From Candidatus Endomicrobiellum incisitermitis (GTDB lineage Bacteria > Elusimicrobiota > Endomicrobiia > Endomicrobiales > Endomicrobiaceae): DNA of 64,000 bases. The stretch spans positions 40,583 to 104,582 of the forward strand of contig JAISOG010000039.1 of the NCBI GenBank assembly GCA_031275795.1, in the 5' to 3' direction. A program made the position numbers and the translations under genes. The number at the start of each line of letters is the position of its first letter. Position 1 is the first letter of the stretch. This document shows positions 53,803-62,024 of this stretch, piece after piece. The notes below the pieces were generated by a model. It saw only the letters and a program-made list of their open reading frames with translations. It made no database searches and was not told the DNA's origin.

Positions 53803-54486
53803 ATGAACAATACTAATTTACATTATGTAGGCCATAGAAGAAGGTTGAAAGATAAATTTTATTTAAATGGGTTACATGCTTTGGCAGATTACGAAGTCTT
53901 AGAACTAATTTTGACGTATGTTATTATAAGAAAAGATGTAAAAGTTTTAGCTAAAGAGCTGATTTCTAATTTTGGAAGTTTGAAGCAAGTTGTTGATGCA
54001 AATGTTGAGGATTTAAAAAAGATTAAAGGCATTTCTGAAAATGTTGCCATCTTTATATTATTTTTAAAAAAGTTTGCTTCTTTGTATTGTTCCTTAGATA
54101 TAAAAGAGAAAAATGTTTTAGACTCTCCACAAAAAGTGTATAGTTATTTAATGTCAACCATAGGTACAGAGCAAGTTGAAAAAATCTATATTTTAAATTT
54201 AAATTCTAAAAATGAAATTTTGTCTTGTTTAGAAATAGAGAGTGGAACTGTAAATAAAACTTATTTAAACACTAGAAAGATTGCAGAAATTGCTTTAAAA
54301 CACAATGCAGTATCTGTTATAATAGCTCATAATCATCCTTCAGGGATTCTTGCTCCATCTAAAAATGACATAGATTCTACTTGCAGTATAAAAAGATCTT
54401 TAGGGATTATAGATATTTTTTTAGTAGACCATATAATAGTTACAAACAATAAATATTTCAGCTTTAAAGAGCATAATTTACTATGA
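53803..54486 (+). CDS. radC: RadC family JAB1/MPN-domain protein
   Basis: This 227-residue protein has an N-terminal helix-hairpin-helix-type region (HYVGHRRRLKDKFYLNG, LADYEVLELILTYVI, NVEDLKKIKGIS). A C-terminal JAMM metalloprotease-like domain follows, with glutamate in EIESGTVN and the HxH...D motif in IAHNHPSGILAPSKND. RadC is linked historically to DNA repair, but its role remains unsettled. The short N-terminus is standard. It follows the release-factor-like gene closely. The JAMM metal-binding residues are intact. Confidence 0.92.
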   Translation: MNNTNLHYVGHRRRLKDKFYLNGLHALADYEVLELILTYVIIRKDVKVLAKELISNFGSLKQVVDANVEDLKKIKGISENVAIFILFLKKFASLYCSLDIKEKNVLDSPQKVYSYLMSTIGTEQVEKIYILNLNSKNEILSCLEIESGTVNKTYLNTRKIAEIALKHNAVSVIIAHNHPSGILAPSKNDIDSTCSIKRSLGIIDIFLVDHIIVTNNKYFSFKEHNLL

Positions 54487-54591
54487 TTATTATGTTGCTA
54501 TGTAATGAAAATTGCTACATTGTCAAAGTAACATGTGTACGTGTCTCTATGCACTATAAGAACCGTGTTTATACGGTAAAAGGAGAGCAAG

Positions 54592-54870
54592 ATGATAAAA
54601 CATGTTGAAGGCTCAAATGACAGACATTTGGTTTTTCTTTACACATTGAGTACTTGTGTTTGGTGTAAAAAAACAAAACAATTTTTGCTTGATATGAGTG
54701 TTAAATACAATTATATTGATGTAGATTTGCTTGAAAGTGCTCAGCAAGACAAGATTATGTCGGAAATTTCTGCAGTTAATCCTAAAGGTGGGTTTCCTAC
54801 AATAGTTATAGATAAAACAAAAATAATAGTTGGTTATCAGCCTGAATCAATAAAAGAAACGTTAGGATAA
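54592..54870 (+). CDS. Glutaredoxin-like thiol-disulfide protein
   Basis: This 92-residue thioredoxin-fold protein has CVWC (Cys 22 and Cys 25) after a beta strand (HLVFLYTLS), the cis-Pro loop GGFPTIVID and the IVGYQPESIKE helix. The vertebrate-style CPYC is not conserved. The aaggagagc ribosome site lies 5 nt before the ATG. It starts a run of redox and cobalamin genes; 6 bp separates it from the FTR/rubredoxin gene, and this pairing suggests that glutaredoxin is the partner of that reductase. Confidence 0.9.
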   Translation: MIKHVEGSNDRHLVFLYTLSTCVWCKKTKQFLLDMSVKYNYIDVDLLESAQQDKIMSEISAVNPKGGFPTIVIDKTKIIVGYQPESIKETLG

Positions 54871-54876
54871 AATATT

Positions 54877-55359
54877 ATGAGCAATATAAAATCACCGCAA
54901 GAATTGCGAGTTTTTTTAGAGAAAAATGCTAAAGATAAGAACTACTATTTAAATCGAGATGTTGCTTTTGTTGACGCTTTGTTGGAAGGCCTAATAAAAA
55001 ATTTAAATCGTTATGGATATTCTTCTTGTCCATGTAGGTTGTCTACGGGCAACTATGAGTTAGATTCAGATCTTATATGTCCTTGTGTTTATATGGAAAG
55101 TGATGTGCAAAAGTATGGGTCTTGTTTTTGCGCTTTGTATGTGTCTAAAGATGTTTATGAAAATAAAAAAGTAATTTCATCTATCCCCGAGAGTCGTCCA
55201 AGAGACAAAATTTTTGATGTTACTTATTCTCAAGTTAATAATGATTCTCAGTCTAATGCGAAGGAATGGAAATGCTCTGTTTGTGGGTACAAACATTTAG
55301 GCGATCACCCTCCAGAAAAGTGCCCTAAGTGTGGAGCATCAAAAAAATTTTTTAAGTAG
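54877..55359 (+). CDS. Ferredoxin-thioredoxin reductase catalytic domain fused to rubredoxin
   Basis: This 160-residue protein combines two redox modules. Residues 1-100 form the FTR catalytic (beta) domain with CPCR (C51, C53), CPC (C68, C70) and CFC (C83, C85), the set that binds the 4Fe-4S cluster next to the redox disulfide. Residues 131-160 form a rubredoxin-like iron site (C133, C136, C149, C152; WKCSVCGYKH, PPEKCPKCGA). Rubredoxin may replace ferredoxin as electron donor. The neighbouring glutaredoxin is a likely target. It is in the glutaredoxin operon, 10 bp ahead of the CobO gene. Confidence 0.9.
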   Translation: MSNIKSPQELRVFLEKNAKDKNYYLNRDVAFVDALLEGLIKNLNRYGYSSCPCRLSTGNYELDSDLICPCVYMESDVQKYGSCFCALYVSKDVYENKKVISSIPESRPRDKIFDVTYSQVNNDSQSNAKEWKCSVCGYKHLGDHPPEKCPKCGASKKFFK

Positions 55360-55369
55360 ATTATTTTTT

Positions 55370-55885
55370 ATGATAATAGTAAATACTGGAAATGGTAAAG
55401 GTAAAACAACTGCAGCGATTGGACAAGTTGTGCGTGCTTTGGGGCATAATTTAAAAGTGTGCATAATACAATTGTTTAAAAGTAGTGAGTTTTATGGAGA
55501 GCAAAATATTTTAAGAAATTTGGAAGGTTTAGATTTTTTTTATTTTGCAAAGGAGCACCCGTATTTTAATCATAATTTAAGTTTAAATGTTGTGCTAGAA
55601 CAATGTTTAGAAGCGCTAGATAAAATAAGAGAAATTTTAAAAGATAATAAAAAGTACGATTTAATAGTTTTAGAAGAGTTTAATGTAGCTTTAAGAGATA
55701 AATTTATAGATGTTAACATTTTTCTAAAATTGATAGAAGAACTGTCTTGTAATTCCAATATTATTGTTACAGGTAGGGGGGCTCCTACACAGCTAATAGA
55801 AGTTGCTGATTTGGTTACTGAAATGAAAGAAGTTAAACATCCATATAGCGTTGGCGCTAAAGTGCAAAAAGGTATAGAGTACTAA
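55370..55885 (+). CDS. cobO: Cob(I)alamin / cobyrinate adenosyltransferase (CobO/BtuR type)
   Basis: This 171-residue enzyme transfers the adenosyl group of ATP to reduced cobalt corrinoids, making adenosylcobalamin or its precursor. N-terminal P-loop IIVNTGNGKGKTTAAIGQVVRALG, IIQLFKSSEFYGEQ, YDLIVLEEFN, and TEMKEVKHPYSVGAKVQKGIEY at the end are typical. Start is ATG 55370; an ATG at 55331 would lie in the preceding gene. It lies directly before the btuFCD-like genes, so salvaged B12 would be adenosylated for NrdJ. Salvage rather than synthesis is inferred, since no other cob genes are seen. Confidence 0.92.
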   Translation: MIIVNTGNGKGKTTAAIGQVVRALGHNLKVCIIQLFKSSEFYGEQNILRNLEGLDFFYFAKEHPYFNHNLSLNVVLEQCLEALDKIREILKDNKKYDLIVLEEFNVALRDKFIDVNIFLKLIEELSCNSNIIVTGRGAPTQLIEVADLVTEMKEVKHPYSVGAKVQKGIEY

Positions 55886-55894
55886 TTTAGAAAT

Positions 55895-56734
55895 ATGACT
55901 AGAAAAATATTTTTTATTATCTCTATATTATTTTTATTTTTTAGCAAACCTTTCTGTAAAGAGTATAAAAGGATTATATCTTTATCTCCGTCTGTAACGG
56001 AGAGTTTATATGAATTAGGTATGGAATCTTTTGTCAAAGGCATAACAATAGATTCTAAAAAGGGTAGTTTTGGCAAAGAAGTTATAGGAAGTTTACTAGA
56101 ACAAGATATAGAAAAAATAATTTATCTTAAGCCAGACTTAATTATTGCCTCTAAAGATGGTAATATTCAAAAGATGGTTGACACATTAAGACAGTATAAT
56201 TATACTGGTTTTGATATTTATGTAGTGGATTTAGCTAAAAGTTTTGACGATATTTGTACTAATTTCTTAAAGTTGGCAGAAAAGTTGGGGAAATTAGGAG
56301 ATGCTGAAAATATAATTGAGCAAGCAAAAAGATCTGTCGAAGAGTCTTGCAATAAAATAGTTGATTATAAGGATTTAAAACTATTTTGGCAAATAGGAGC
56401 AACTCCTTTATATACTGCAGGAAATAAGAGTTTTATAAACGACTATAACTATTACACAAAAACTAAAAATTTGTATGAAGATATAAATTTGAGATATTTT
56501 CCTGTAAATATTGAAGATGTTCTTGAACGTAACCCAGATATTATAATAATTATTAATATGGGATATTCTGGTATTAAAGAAAAAAAAGTTTGGGGAAAAT
56601 ATAAATTGTTAAACGCTGTAAAAAATAATAAAGTTTTTATTTTAGATGAACAAGATTTGTTTATGTTAACGCCTTTAACGTTTTCGCAAAGTGTAGAAGT
56701 TCTTATTAAAGTTATATACGAAGGTATTAACTGA
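55895..56734 (+). CDS. btuF: Corrinoid (or Fe-siderophore) ABC binding protein, BtuF-like
   Basis: This 279-residue periplasmic binding protein has a cleavable signal peptide (IFFIISILFLFFSKPFC). The BtuF/FhuD fold is recognised by KRIISLSPSVTESLYELG, a PDLIIASKDG segment and RNPDIIIIINMG. FhuD/BtuF family members share these, so iron complexes are an alternative ligand. Position between CobO-type adenosyltransferase and BtuC/BtuD supports corrinoid uptake. It abuts btuC (ends TGATG, one base overlap). Confidence 0.85.
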   Translation: MTRKIFFIISILFLFFSKPFCKEYKRIISLSPSVTESLYELGMESFVKGITIDSKKGSFGKEVIGSLLEQDIEKIIYLKPDLIIASKDGNIQKMVDTLRQYNYTGFDIYVVDLAKSFDDICTNFLKLAEKLGKLGDAENIIEQAKRSVEESCNKIVDYKDLKLFWQIGATPLYTAGNKSFINDYNYYTKTKNLYEDINLRYFPVNIEDVLERNPDIIIIINMGYSGIKEKKVWGKYKLLNAVKNNKVFILDEQDLFMLTPLTFSQSVEVLIKVIYEGIN

Positions 56735-57735
56735 TGCTTTTTAATAGAAAAATAATGGTCATTTTTGTATGTTTATTTCTTTTATTAGTGCTTTCAATTT
56801 TAGTTTCGCTTTGGCTTGGAACAATTAATATATCTGTACTTGATGTAGTGGGCTCTTTTATTGGCAATGACGACATAGATTTACGTAAAATGATTTTTTA
56901 TGTTCGTTTACCTAGAGTTGTAATGGCTGTCATGGCAGGTGCAGCTTTAGCAGTCAGTGGTTGCGTTTTTCAAGTTATCCTTAAAAATCCGTTAGCAGAC
57001 CCATTTACCTTAGGTATTTCTGGTGGTGCTGCTTTTGGTACTGCAATAGCCTTTCTGTCAGGCTTGTTTACCATAACATCCATTTTTTTTGTTCCTTTAT
57101 TGGCTTTAGCTGGAGTTTTTGTATCTGTTTTTATAGTTTATGTGTTAAGTTCTTATAAGAATTTTAACTCTAATTCTATGATTTTGTCGGGAGTTGTTGT
57201 AAGTTATATTTTTTCTTCTATCGTAATGCTTCTATACATTTTAGCACCTTCTGGAAGTGTGCATACAGCTCTTGTGTGGCTTATGGGTAGTCTTTCTTAT
57301 GTGGACATTAAGATCCTTCCATTTGCTTCTATTTTAATTTGTGCAGGCGTATTGTTTTTGACTTTTTGTGGAAATACTTTGAATTTAATAGCTTTAGGTG
57401 GAGAAAAATGTAGAACACTTGGTGTGAACATAAATCTAACTATAAAAATATTGTTTATTATAGCTTCAATTCTAACCGCTGTGACTGTTAGTATATGTGG
57501 TATTATAGGTTTTGTAGGTCTTATGATACCGCACATAATGAGAAAATTTGTAGGTGTAAATAATACAGTTTTAATACCAGCATGTGCACTTTCTGGAGCG
57601 GTTTTCCTTTTAGTTTGTGATACTACAGCTAGAATTGTGGTTTTACCTATACAGGTGCCAGTTGGAGTTGTAACAAGCATTGTAGGTGGAATATTTTTTG
57701 TGTTTTTGCTTGTTGGAGTTGAAAGAAAAATATAA
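56734..57735 (+). CDS. btuC: Corrinoid ABC importer permease, BtuC-like
   Basis: This 333-residue permease of the FecCD/BtuC family has about 10 membrane segments. Typical motifs are YVRLPRVVMAVMAGAALAVSGCVFQVILKNPLADPFTLGISGGAAFGTA (read as RLPRVVMAVMAGAAL and NPLADPFTLGISGGA), ALGGEKCRTLGV, and the C-terminal GFVGLMIPHIMRKFVG with the coupling helix. Iron-siderophore permeases look the same; the gene order argues for corrinoid. One-base overlaps on both sides (TGATG, TAATG) couple it to btuF and btuD. Confidence 0.85.
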   Translation: MLFNRKIMVIFVCLFLLLVLSILVSLWLGTINISVLDVVGSFIGNDDIDLRKMIFYVRLPRVVMAVMAGAALAVSGCVFQVILKNPLADPFTLGISGGAAFGTAIAFLSGLFTITSIFFVPLLALAGVFVSVFIVYVLSSYKNFNSNSMILSGVVVSYIFSSIVMLLYILAPSGSVHTALVWLMGSLSYVDIKILPFASILICAGVLFLTFCGNTLNLIALGGEKCRTLGVNINLTIKILFIIASILTAVTVSICGIIGFVGLMIPHIMRKFVGVNNTVLIPACALSGAVFLLVCDTTARIVVLPIQVPVGVVTSIVGGIFFVFLLVGVERKI

Positions 57736-58511
57736 TGATAAAAGTAGAAAATATATCTGCAGGATACTTGAAAAAACAAGTATTAAAAAATATTACCCTC
57801 AACATAGAAAAAAATAATTTTTTTGGAATTATTGGTAAAAATGGTGTTGGTAAAAGTACGTTGTTAAAGGTTATAGCTAAACTACTTAAGCCTTATAGTG
57901 GTGATGTACTTATAAATTTTGAGAATATAAATTCATTTTCAAAAAAAACTTTTGCGCATAAAGTTTCCTTTTTGCCTCAATATGTGGACACCTCATGTGG
58001 TTTGTTTGTAAAAGATTTTGTTATGTTTGGAAGATATCCATATATGAATATATTTAGAATTCCTGTAAAAGAAGATTATATAGTAGTAAATAAAGTTATA
58101 GACTTTTTAAAAATATCGCATATTGCAAATAAAAAAATAAATGAACTTTCTGATGGCCAAAGGCAAATAGTTCTAATAGCTCAAGTATTAGCTCAAGAAA
58201 CTGATATTATTTTATTTGACGAACCTACATCTCACTTAGATATAGGCAGACAAAATACTGTTTTAGAAATTTTAAGAGACTTGAGTATAAAATTTAACAA
58301 AACTATTATATTAAGCTTGCATGATTTAAATTTAGCTAGTGAATTTTGTGATACAATAGCTTTGATGGAAAATGGAACTATCTATGATTGTGGAACGCCA
58401 AAAGAAGTTTTAAGTGCAAAAAATATAGAAAAGATTTATAATATTAAAGTTATTGTAAGTGAAAATCCAATTTCAAAAAAAGTAGTTGTATTTCCTATAA
58501 CTAAAAAGTAG
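57735..58511 (+). CDS. btuD: Corrinoid ABC importer ATPase, BtuD-like
   Basis: This 258-residue ABC ATPase has Walker A GKNGVGKST, FLPQYVDTS (Q-loop), LSDGQRQIVLIAQVLAQ (LSDGQ signature), Walker B IILFDEPTSHLD and SLHDLNLAS (H-loop). This fits the FecE/BtuD family. It is the third and last gene of the import cassette. A tiny lipoprotein frame follows 4 bp later. Confidence 0.86.
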   Translation: MIKVENISAGYLKKQVLKNITLNIEKNNFFGIIGKNGVGKSTLLKVIAKLLKPYSGDVLINFENINSFSKKTFAHKVSFLPQYVDTSCGLFVKDFVMFGRYPYMNIFRIPVKEDYIVVNKVIDFLKISHIANKKINELSDGQRQIVLIAQVLAQETDIILFDEPTSHLDIGRQNTVLEILRDLSIKFNKTIILSLHDLNLASEFCDTIALMENGTIYDCGTPKEVLSAKNIEKIYNIKVIVSENPISKKVVVFPITKK

Positions 58512-58515
58512 TACA

Positions 58516-58638
58516 ATGAGAAAAATAATGTTTTTGTGTTTTTTTATTGTTTGTTGTGTAAATGTAGCTTGCAGTAATGAGTTTTTGAAAATATGTCACA
58601 ACATGTATTTAGATAAAATTGATTTATTGAAAGCTTGA
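58516..58638 (+). CDS. Tiny putative lipoprotein (40 codons), possibly truncated
   Basis: The frame encodes MRKIMFLCFFIVCCVNVAC then SNEFLKICHNMYLDKIDLLKA. The first 19 residues form a lipoprotein-type signal with a VNVAC lipobox; the mature part is only 21 residues. It begins 4 bp after the btuD stop with no strong ribosome site, possibly translated by coupling. It could be a genuine small lipoprotein tied to corrinoid uptake, or the N-terminal stub of a lost lipoprotein gene. No family is recognised. Confidence 0.45.
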   Translation: MRKIMFLCFFIVCCVNVACSNEFLKICHNMYLDKIDLLKA

Positions 58639-58781
58639 TTACTAAAAGACCAATATTGTAGATTCAAGCTAGGAGTAGGATAAGTTTAGCAAGTTGTTTT
58701 AATTTTTATTAAAAAATTGGTTATGTTCTATATCTAAAATCTTACTATTAGTAAATAAAAATTTCTTTTAAAGGAGTTAGT

Positions 58782-61379
58782 ATGGACTTGGATTTGTTTA
58801 ATGAAAAACAAGAAACTTATATTGTTAATAATGCAAAGACTTTTATAGCAATACCTGATTTACCTAAATCTTTACAACCTTTAATTGATATTGCCAATAA
58901 TATGTGGTGGTGTTGGAATAGTGATGCAGTAGAACTTTTTAGAAGAATGGATAGAGATTTGTGGGAAGAAACTTATCATAGCCCAAAAGCACTTTTTGAA
59001 AAAATTTCTCAAGAAAAGTTAGTTGAGTTGTCGCAAGATGATAGTTTTATTTCTCAAATTGAAAGAGTTAAAAATTCTCTTGATAAGTATATGACTATGC
59101 GTACATGGTATGACCAGGAGTGTGTAGATTATTCTAATTTTAAGTTTGCTTACTTTTCTACGGAGTATGCTATACATGAAAGTCTCCCCATTTATTCAGG
59201 AGGGCTTGGAATACTTTCTGGAGACCACTTAAAATCTGCAAGTGATATGGGGTTGCCACTTATTGGAGTTGGTCTTTTGTATAAGTATGGCTACTTTAAA
59301 CAATTGTTAAGTATTGATGGGCTTCAACAAGAGGAACACGTTAAAAATAATTTTTTGCATATGCCTTTACAAGTTCTCAAAAATGAAGACGGAACAGATT
59401 TAATAGTAGAAATAGAGGCTAATATAGAAAAAATTTACGCTAAAGTTTGGAAAATTCAAATTGGTAGGGTACCTCTTTATTTACTAGATACATATTTAGA
59501 TAAAAATTCTAATGACATAAAAAATATTACAGGCCAGCTTTATGGCGGGGATAGAGATATGCGTATTCGCCAAGAACTTGTTTTAGGTGTTGGGGGAATA
59601 AAACTATTAAAAGCTTTAAATATAGAACCTAACGTTATACACATAAATGAAGGTCACTCTGCGTTTTTGCTTTTAGAAAAAATTAGACAATATGTTAAAG
59701 ATTTTGGTCTTTCTTTTGATGCGGCTTTTGGCGTGGTAAAGAGTACAAGTGTATTTACAACTCATACACCGGTACCAGCTGGGAATGAAGTTTTTTCAAA
59801 TGAGTTGTTTTTAAAATATTTTGACAAACTTTATAAAGAAATTGGGATTACAAAAGAACAACTTTTACAATTAGGAACTTTTCCTACAAAAGATTACAGT
59901 AACTTAAAAGATTTTTCTATGACAGTTCTTGCTTTAAAAACTGCAAACAAAGCTAATGGTGTAAGTAGACTGCACTCAACAGTTTCTAGAAATATGTGGC
60001 AAGGTATTTGGGCAGGCCTTCCTAGAAAAGAAATTCCAATCACTTACATAACAAATGGCATACATACTAACACTTGGCTTTCTTATGAGTTTTCTGGACT
60101 TTTTGACAGGTATCTTGGAGACGCTTGGAGAGACGAGCCTGCAAATCATGCTATTTGGAGTAGGGTTTTACATATACCTGATGCGGAGTTGTGGAGGAGT
60201 CACGAAAGAAGAAGGGAACGTTTAGTTTCTTTTGCAAGAGCACGGTTGTGCCGTCAACTTAAAAGGAATGGTGCTTCACAGAAAGTGTTAAGTTATGCTG
60301 ATGAAGTTTTAGATCCAGACGCTCTTACAATTGGATTTGCTCGGAGATTTGCAACTTATAAAAGAGGAAATCTAATATTTAAAGATTTGCAAAGAATAAA
60401 AAAAATTCTTACTAATAAAAAATTTCCTGTTCAAATAATTATTGCCGGTAAAGCGCACCCTCAAGACAATGCTGGGAAAGCTATAATACAAAGTATAATA
60501 GAATTGTCTAAAGATCCAGATCTTATACATAAAATAGTGTTTTTAGAAGAGTACGATGTAAATGTTGCTCACTATTTAGTGCAGGGTGCAGATATTTGGC
60601 TTAACAATCCCTTAAGACCAGAAGAAGCTTCTGGTACAAGTGGTATGAAAGCTGCAGTAAATGGAGTTATAAATTTTAGTGTTTTAGATGGATGGTGGTG
60701 TGAAGGATATAACGGTAACAACGGCTGGACTATAGGTTCTATAAATTATTATACAGATAGAGCTTATCAAGATGAAGTTGAAAGTAATGACATCTATGAA
60801 GTTTTAGAAAAAGAGATTATTCCACTCTTTTTTACAAGAGGGCAGGACGGTATACCTAGAGGCTGGATAGAAAAGATGAAATTTTCTATGCAGAGTATAG
60901 GTTCAGTATTTAATACTAATAGAATGATTGAGGAATATACAAGAAAATTTTATATACCAACCTCTATACAACATAATAAGTTAGTACAAAACAATTTTGA
61001 ACTAGCAAACAAAAAAGCTCAGTGGTTAAAAAATGTATACGCTAATTGGACTAATGTTAAAATAATTTCCTGTAGTGATAATATGTCTAAGGGAGTAAAA
61101 ATATCAAGTGAGGTTATTATTACGGCTAAAGTGTATTTAGGTGAACTTTCTCTTGAGGATATCATTGTGCAAGTATATAGTGGTTATATAGACACAAACA
61201 ACGCTATAAGTAGCCCTGTAGTAAATGAAATGTATTTAGTTAATAAAGATGAAAATAATTATATTTTTGAAACTAAGACCGTAATTGACAAAGTTGGTAA
61301 ATGCGGCTATACAATAAGAATTTTGCCTCAATACAATGGGGAAATTCAGTATATACCTGAAATAATTAAATGGATGTAA
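58782..61379 (+). CDS. glgP: Alpha-glucan phosphorylase with N-terminal DUF3417
   Basis: This 865-residue phosphorylase releases glucose-1-phosphate from glycogen or maltodextrin. The N-terminal DUF3417 module (IANNMWWCWNSDAVELFRRMD) precedes the catalytic domain. Key motifs are FAYFSTEYAIHESLPIYSGGLGILSGDH (read as STEYAIHE and YSGGLGILSGDH), INEGHSAFLLLE, FTTHTPVPAGNE, ITNGIHTNTWL, the RRFATYKRGNLI Arg/Lys cluster and the PLP-lysine EEASGTSGMKAAVNG. This is the short (Thermotoga-type, TIGR02094) subfamily. A good aaaggag site precedes the ATG. The HAD phosphatase and sugar-binding protein nearby may act on its product or substrate. Confidence 0.93.
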   Translation: MDLDLFNEKQETYIVNNAKTFIAIPDLPKSLQPLIDIANNMWWCWNSDAVELFRRMDRDLWEETYHSPKALFEKISQEKLVELSQDDSFISQIERVKNSLDKYMTMRTWYDQECVDYSNFKFAYFSTEYAIHESLPIYSGGLGILSGDHLKSASDMGLPLIGVGLLYKYGYFKQLLSIDGLQQEEHVKNNFLHMPLQVLKNEDGTDLIVEIEANIEKIYAKVWKIQIGRVPLYLLDTYLDKNSNDIKNITGQLYGGDRDMRIRQELVLGVGGIKLLKALNIEPNVIHINEGHSAFLLLEKIRQYVKDFGLSFDAAFGVVKSTSVFTTHTPVPAGNEVFSNELFLKYFDKLYKEIGITKEQLLQLGTFPTKDYSNLKDFSMTVLALKTANKANGVSRLHSTVSRNMWQGIWAGLPRKEIPITYITNGIHTNTWLSYEFSGLFDRYLGDAWRDEPANHAIWSRVLHIPDAELWRSHERRRERLVSFARARLCRQLKRNGASQKVLSYADEVLDPDALTIGFARRFATYKRGNLIFKDLQRIKKILTNKKFPVQIIIAGKAHPQDNAGKAIIQSIIELSKDPDLIHKIVFLEEYDVNVAHYLVQGADIWLNNPLRPEEASGTSGMKAAVNGVINFSVLDGWWCEGYNGNNGWTIGSINYYTDRAYQDEVESNDIYEVLEKEIIPLFFTRGQDGIPRGWIEKMKFSMQSIGSVFNTNRMIEEYTRKFYIPTSIQHNKLVQNNFELANKKAQWLKNVYANWTNVKIISCSDNMSKGVKISSEVIITAKVYLGELSLEDIIVQVYSGYIDTNNAISSPVVNEMYLVNKDENNYIFETKTVIDKVGKCGYTIRILPQYNGEIQYIPEIIKWM

Positions 61380-61385
61380 AAATCA

Positions 61386-62024
61386 ATGAGTTACGATTTT
61401 TTAATTTTTGATTTAGACGGAACTTTAGTAGATTCTCAAAATGATTTAACAAATGTTGTAAATTTAATCAGAGCTGACTATGGTTTAAAGCCATTAACCG
61501 TAGAACAAGTTAAGGCTTGTTTGGGCAGTGGAGTCAATACTCTTATGGAGCAAATTGTCCCTTTAAAGCAGGTAAACAATCAAGATTTAGTTAAAAAATT
61601 TAGCTTTTATTATGACAAGCATTTAACAGATTTTACAGTTTTGTATGATGGTGTTAAAGAAATGTTAGACATTTTAAAAAGTAAAAAGAAAGCTATACTT
61701 TCAAATAAACCTCAAAATTTTTGTAAAAAAATTGCATTTAGACTAGCAATTGCAGACTATTTTGTAAAAATTTGGGGAGGAGACACTTTGGAAGTGAAAA
61801 AACCAGATCCAAAAACAATATTTAGTTTGGTTGAAGCTACAAATTCTGATATTAAAAAAACTGTTATGATAGGGGATAGTGCTAACGATTTTTTAGTGTC
61901 TAAACGAGCTGGCATAGACTCTATTGCTGTGTCTTATGGTTATGCTACAAAAGAGCAAACAGACTTTTATAAACCTACTTTTATAGTAAATTCTTTTAAA
62001 GATTTAATTAATATTATTTTGTAA
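61386..62024 (+). CDS. HAD phosphatase, phosphoglycolate-phosphatase-like
   Basis: This 212-residue HAD enzyme has motif I IFDLDGTLVDSQND (both catalytic Asp), a helical cap (about 15-80), motif II AILSNKPQNF, motif III KKPDPKTIF and motif IV VMIGDSANDFLVSKRAG. This matches Gph (phosphoglycolate) and related PpaX-type enzymes; the substrate remains open. It starts 6 bp after glgP and converges with the following minus-strand gene (11-bp tail overlap). Confidence 0.88.
   Translation: MSYDFLIFDLDGTLVDSQNDLTNVVNLIRADYGLKPLTVEQVKACLGSGVNTLMEQIVPLKQVNNQDLVKKFSFYYDKHLTDFTVLYDGVKEMLDILKSKKKAILSNKPQNFCKKIAFRLAIADYFVKIWGGDTLEVKKPDPKTIFSLVEATNSDIKKTVMIGDSANDFLVSKRAGIDSIAVSYGYATKEQTDFYKPTFIVNSFKDLINIIL

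Noticed and set aside
54487-54591. Cobalamin riboswitch upstream of the redox/cobalamin genes
   Set aside because: The 100-bp gap is too short for a cobalamin riboswitch and lacks the B12-box; no riboswitch is visible before nrdR or nrdJ either.
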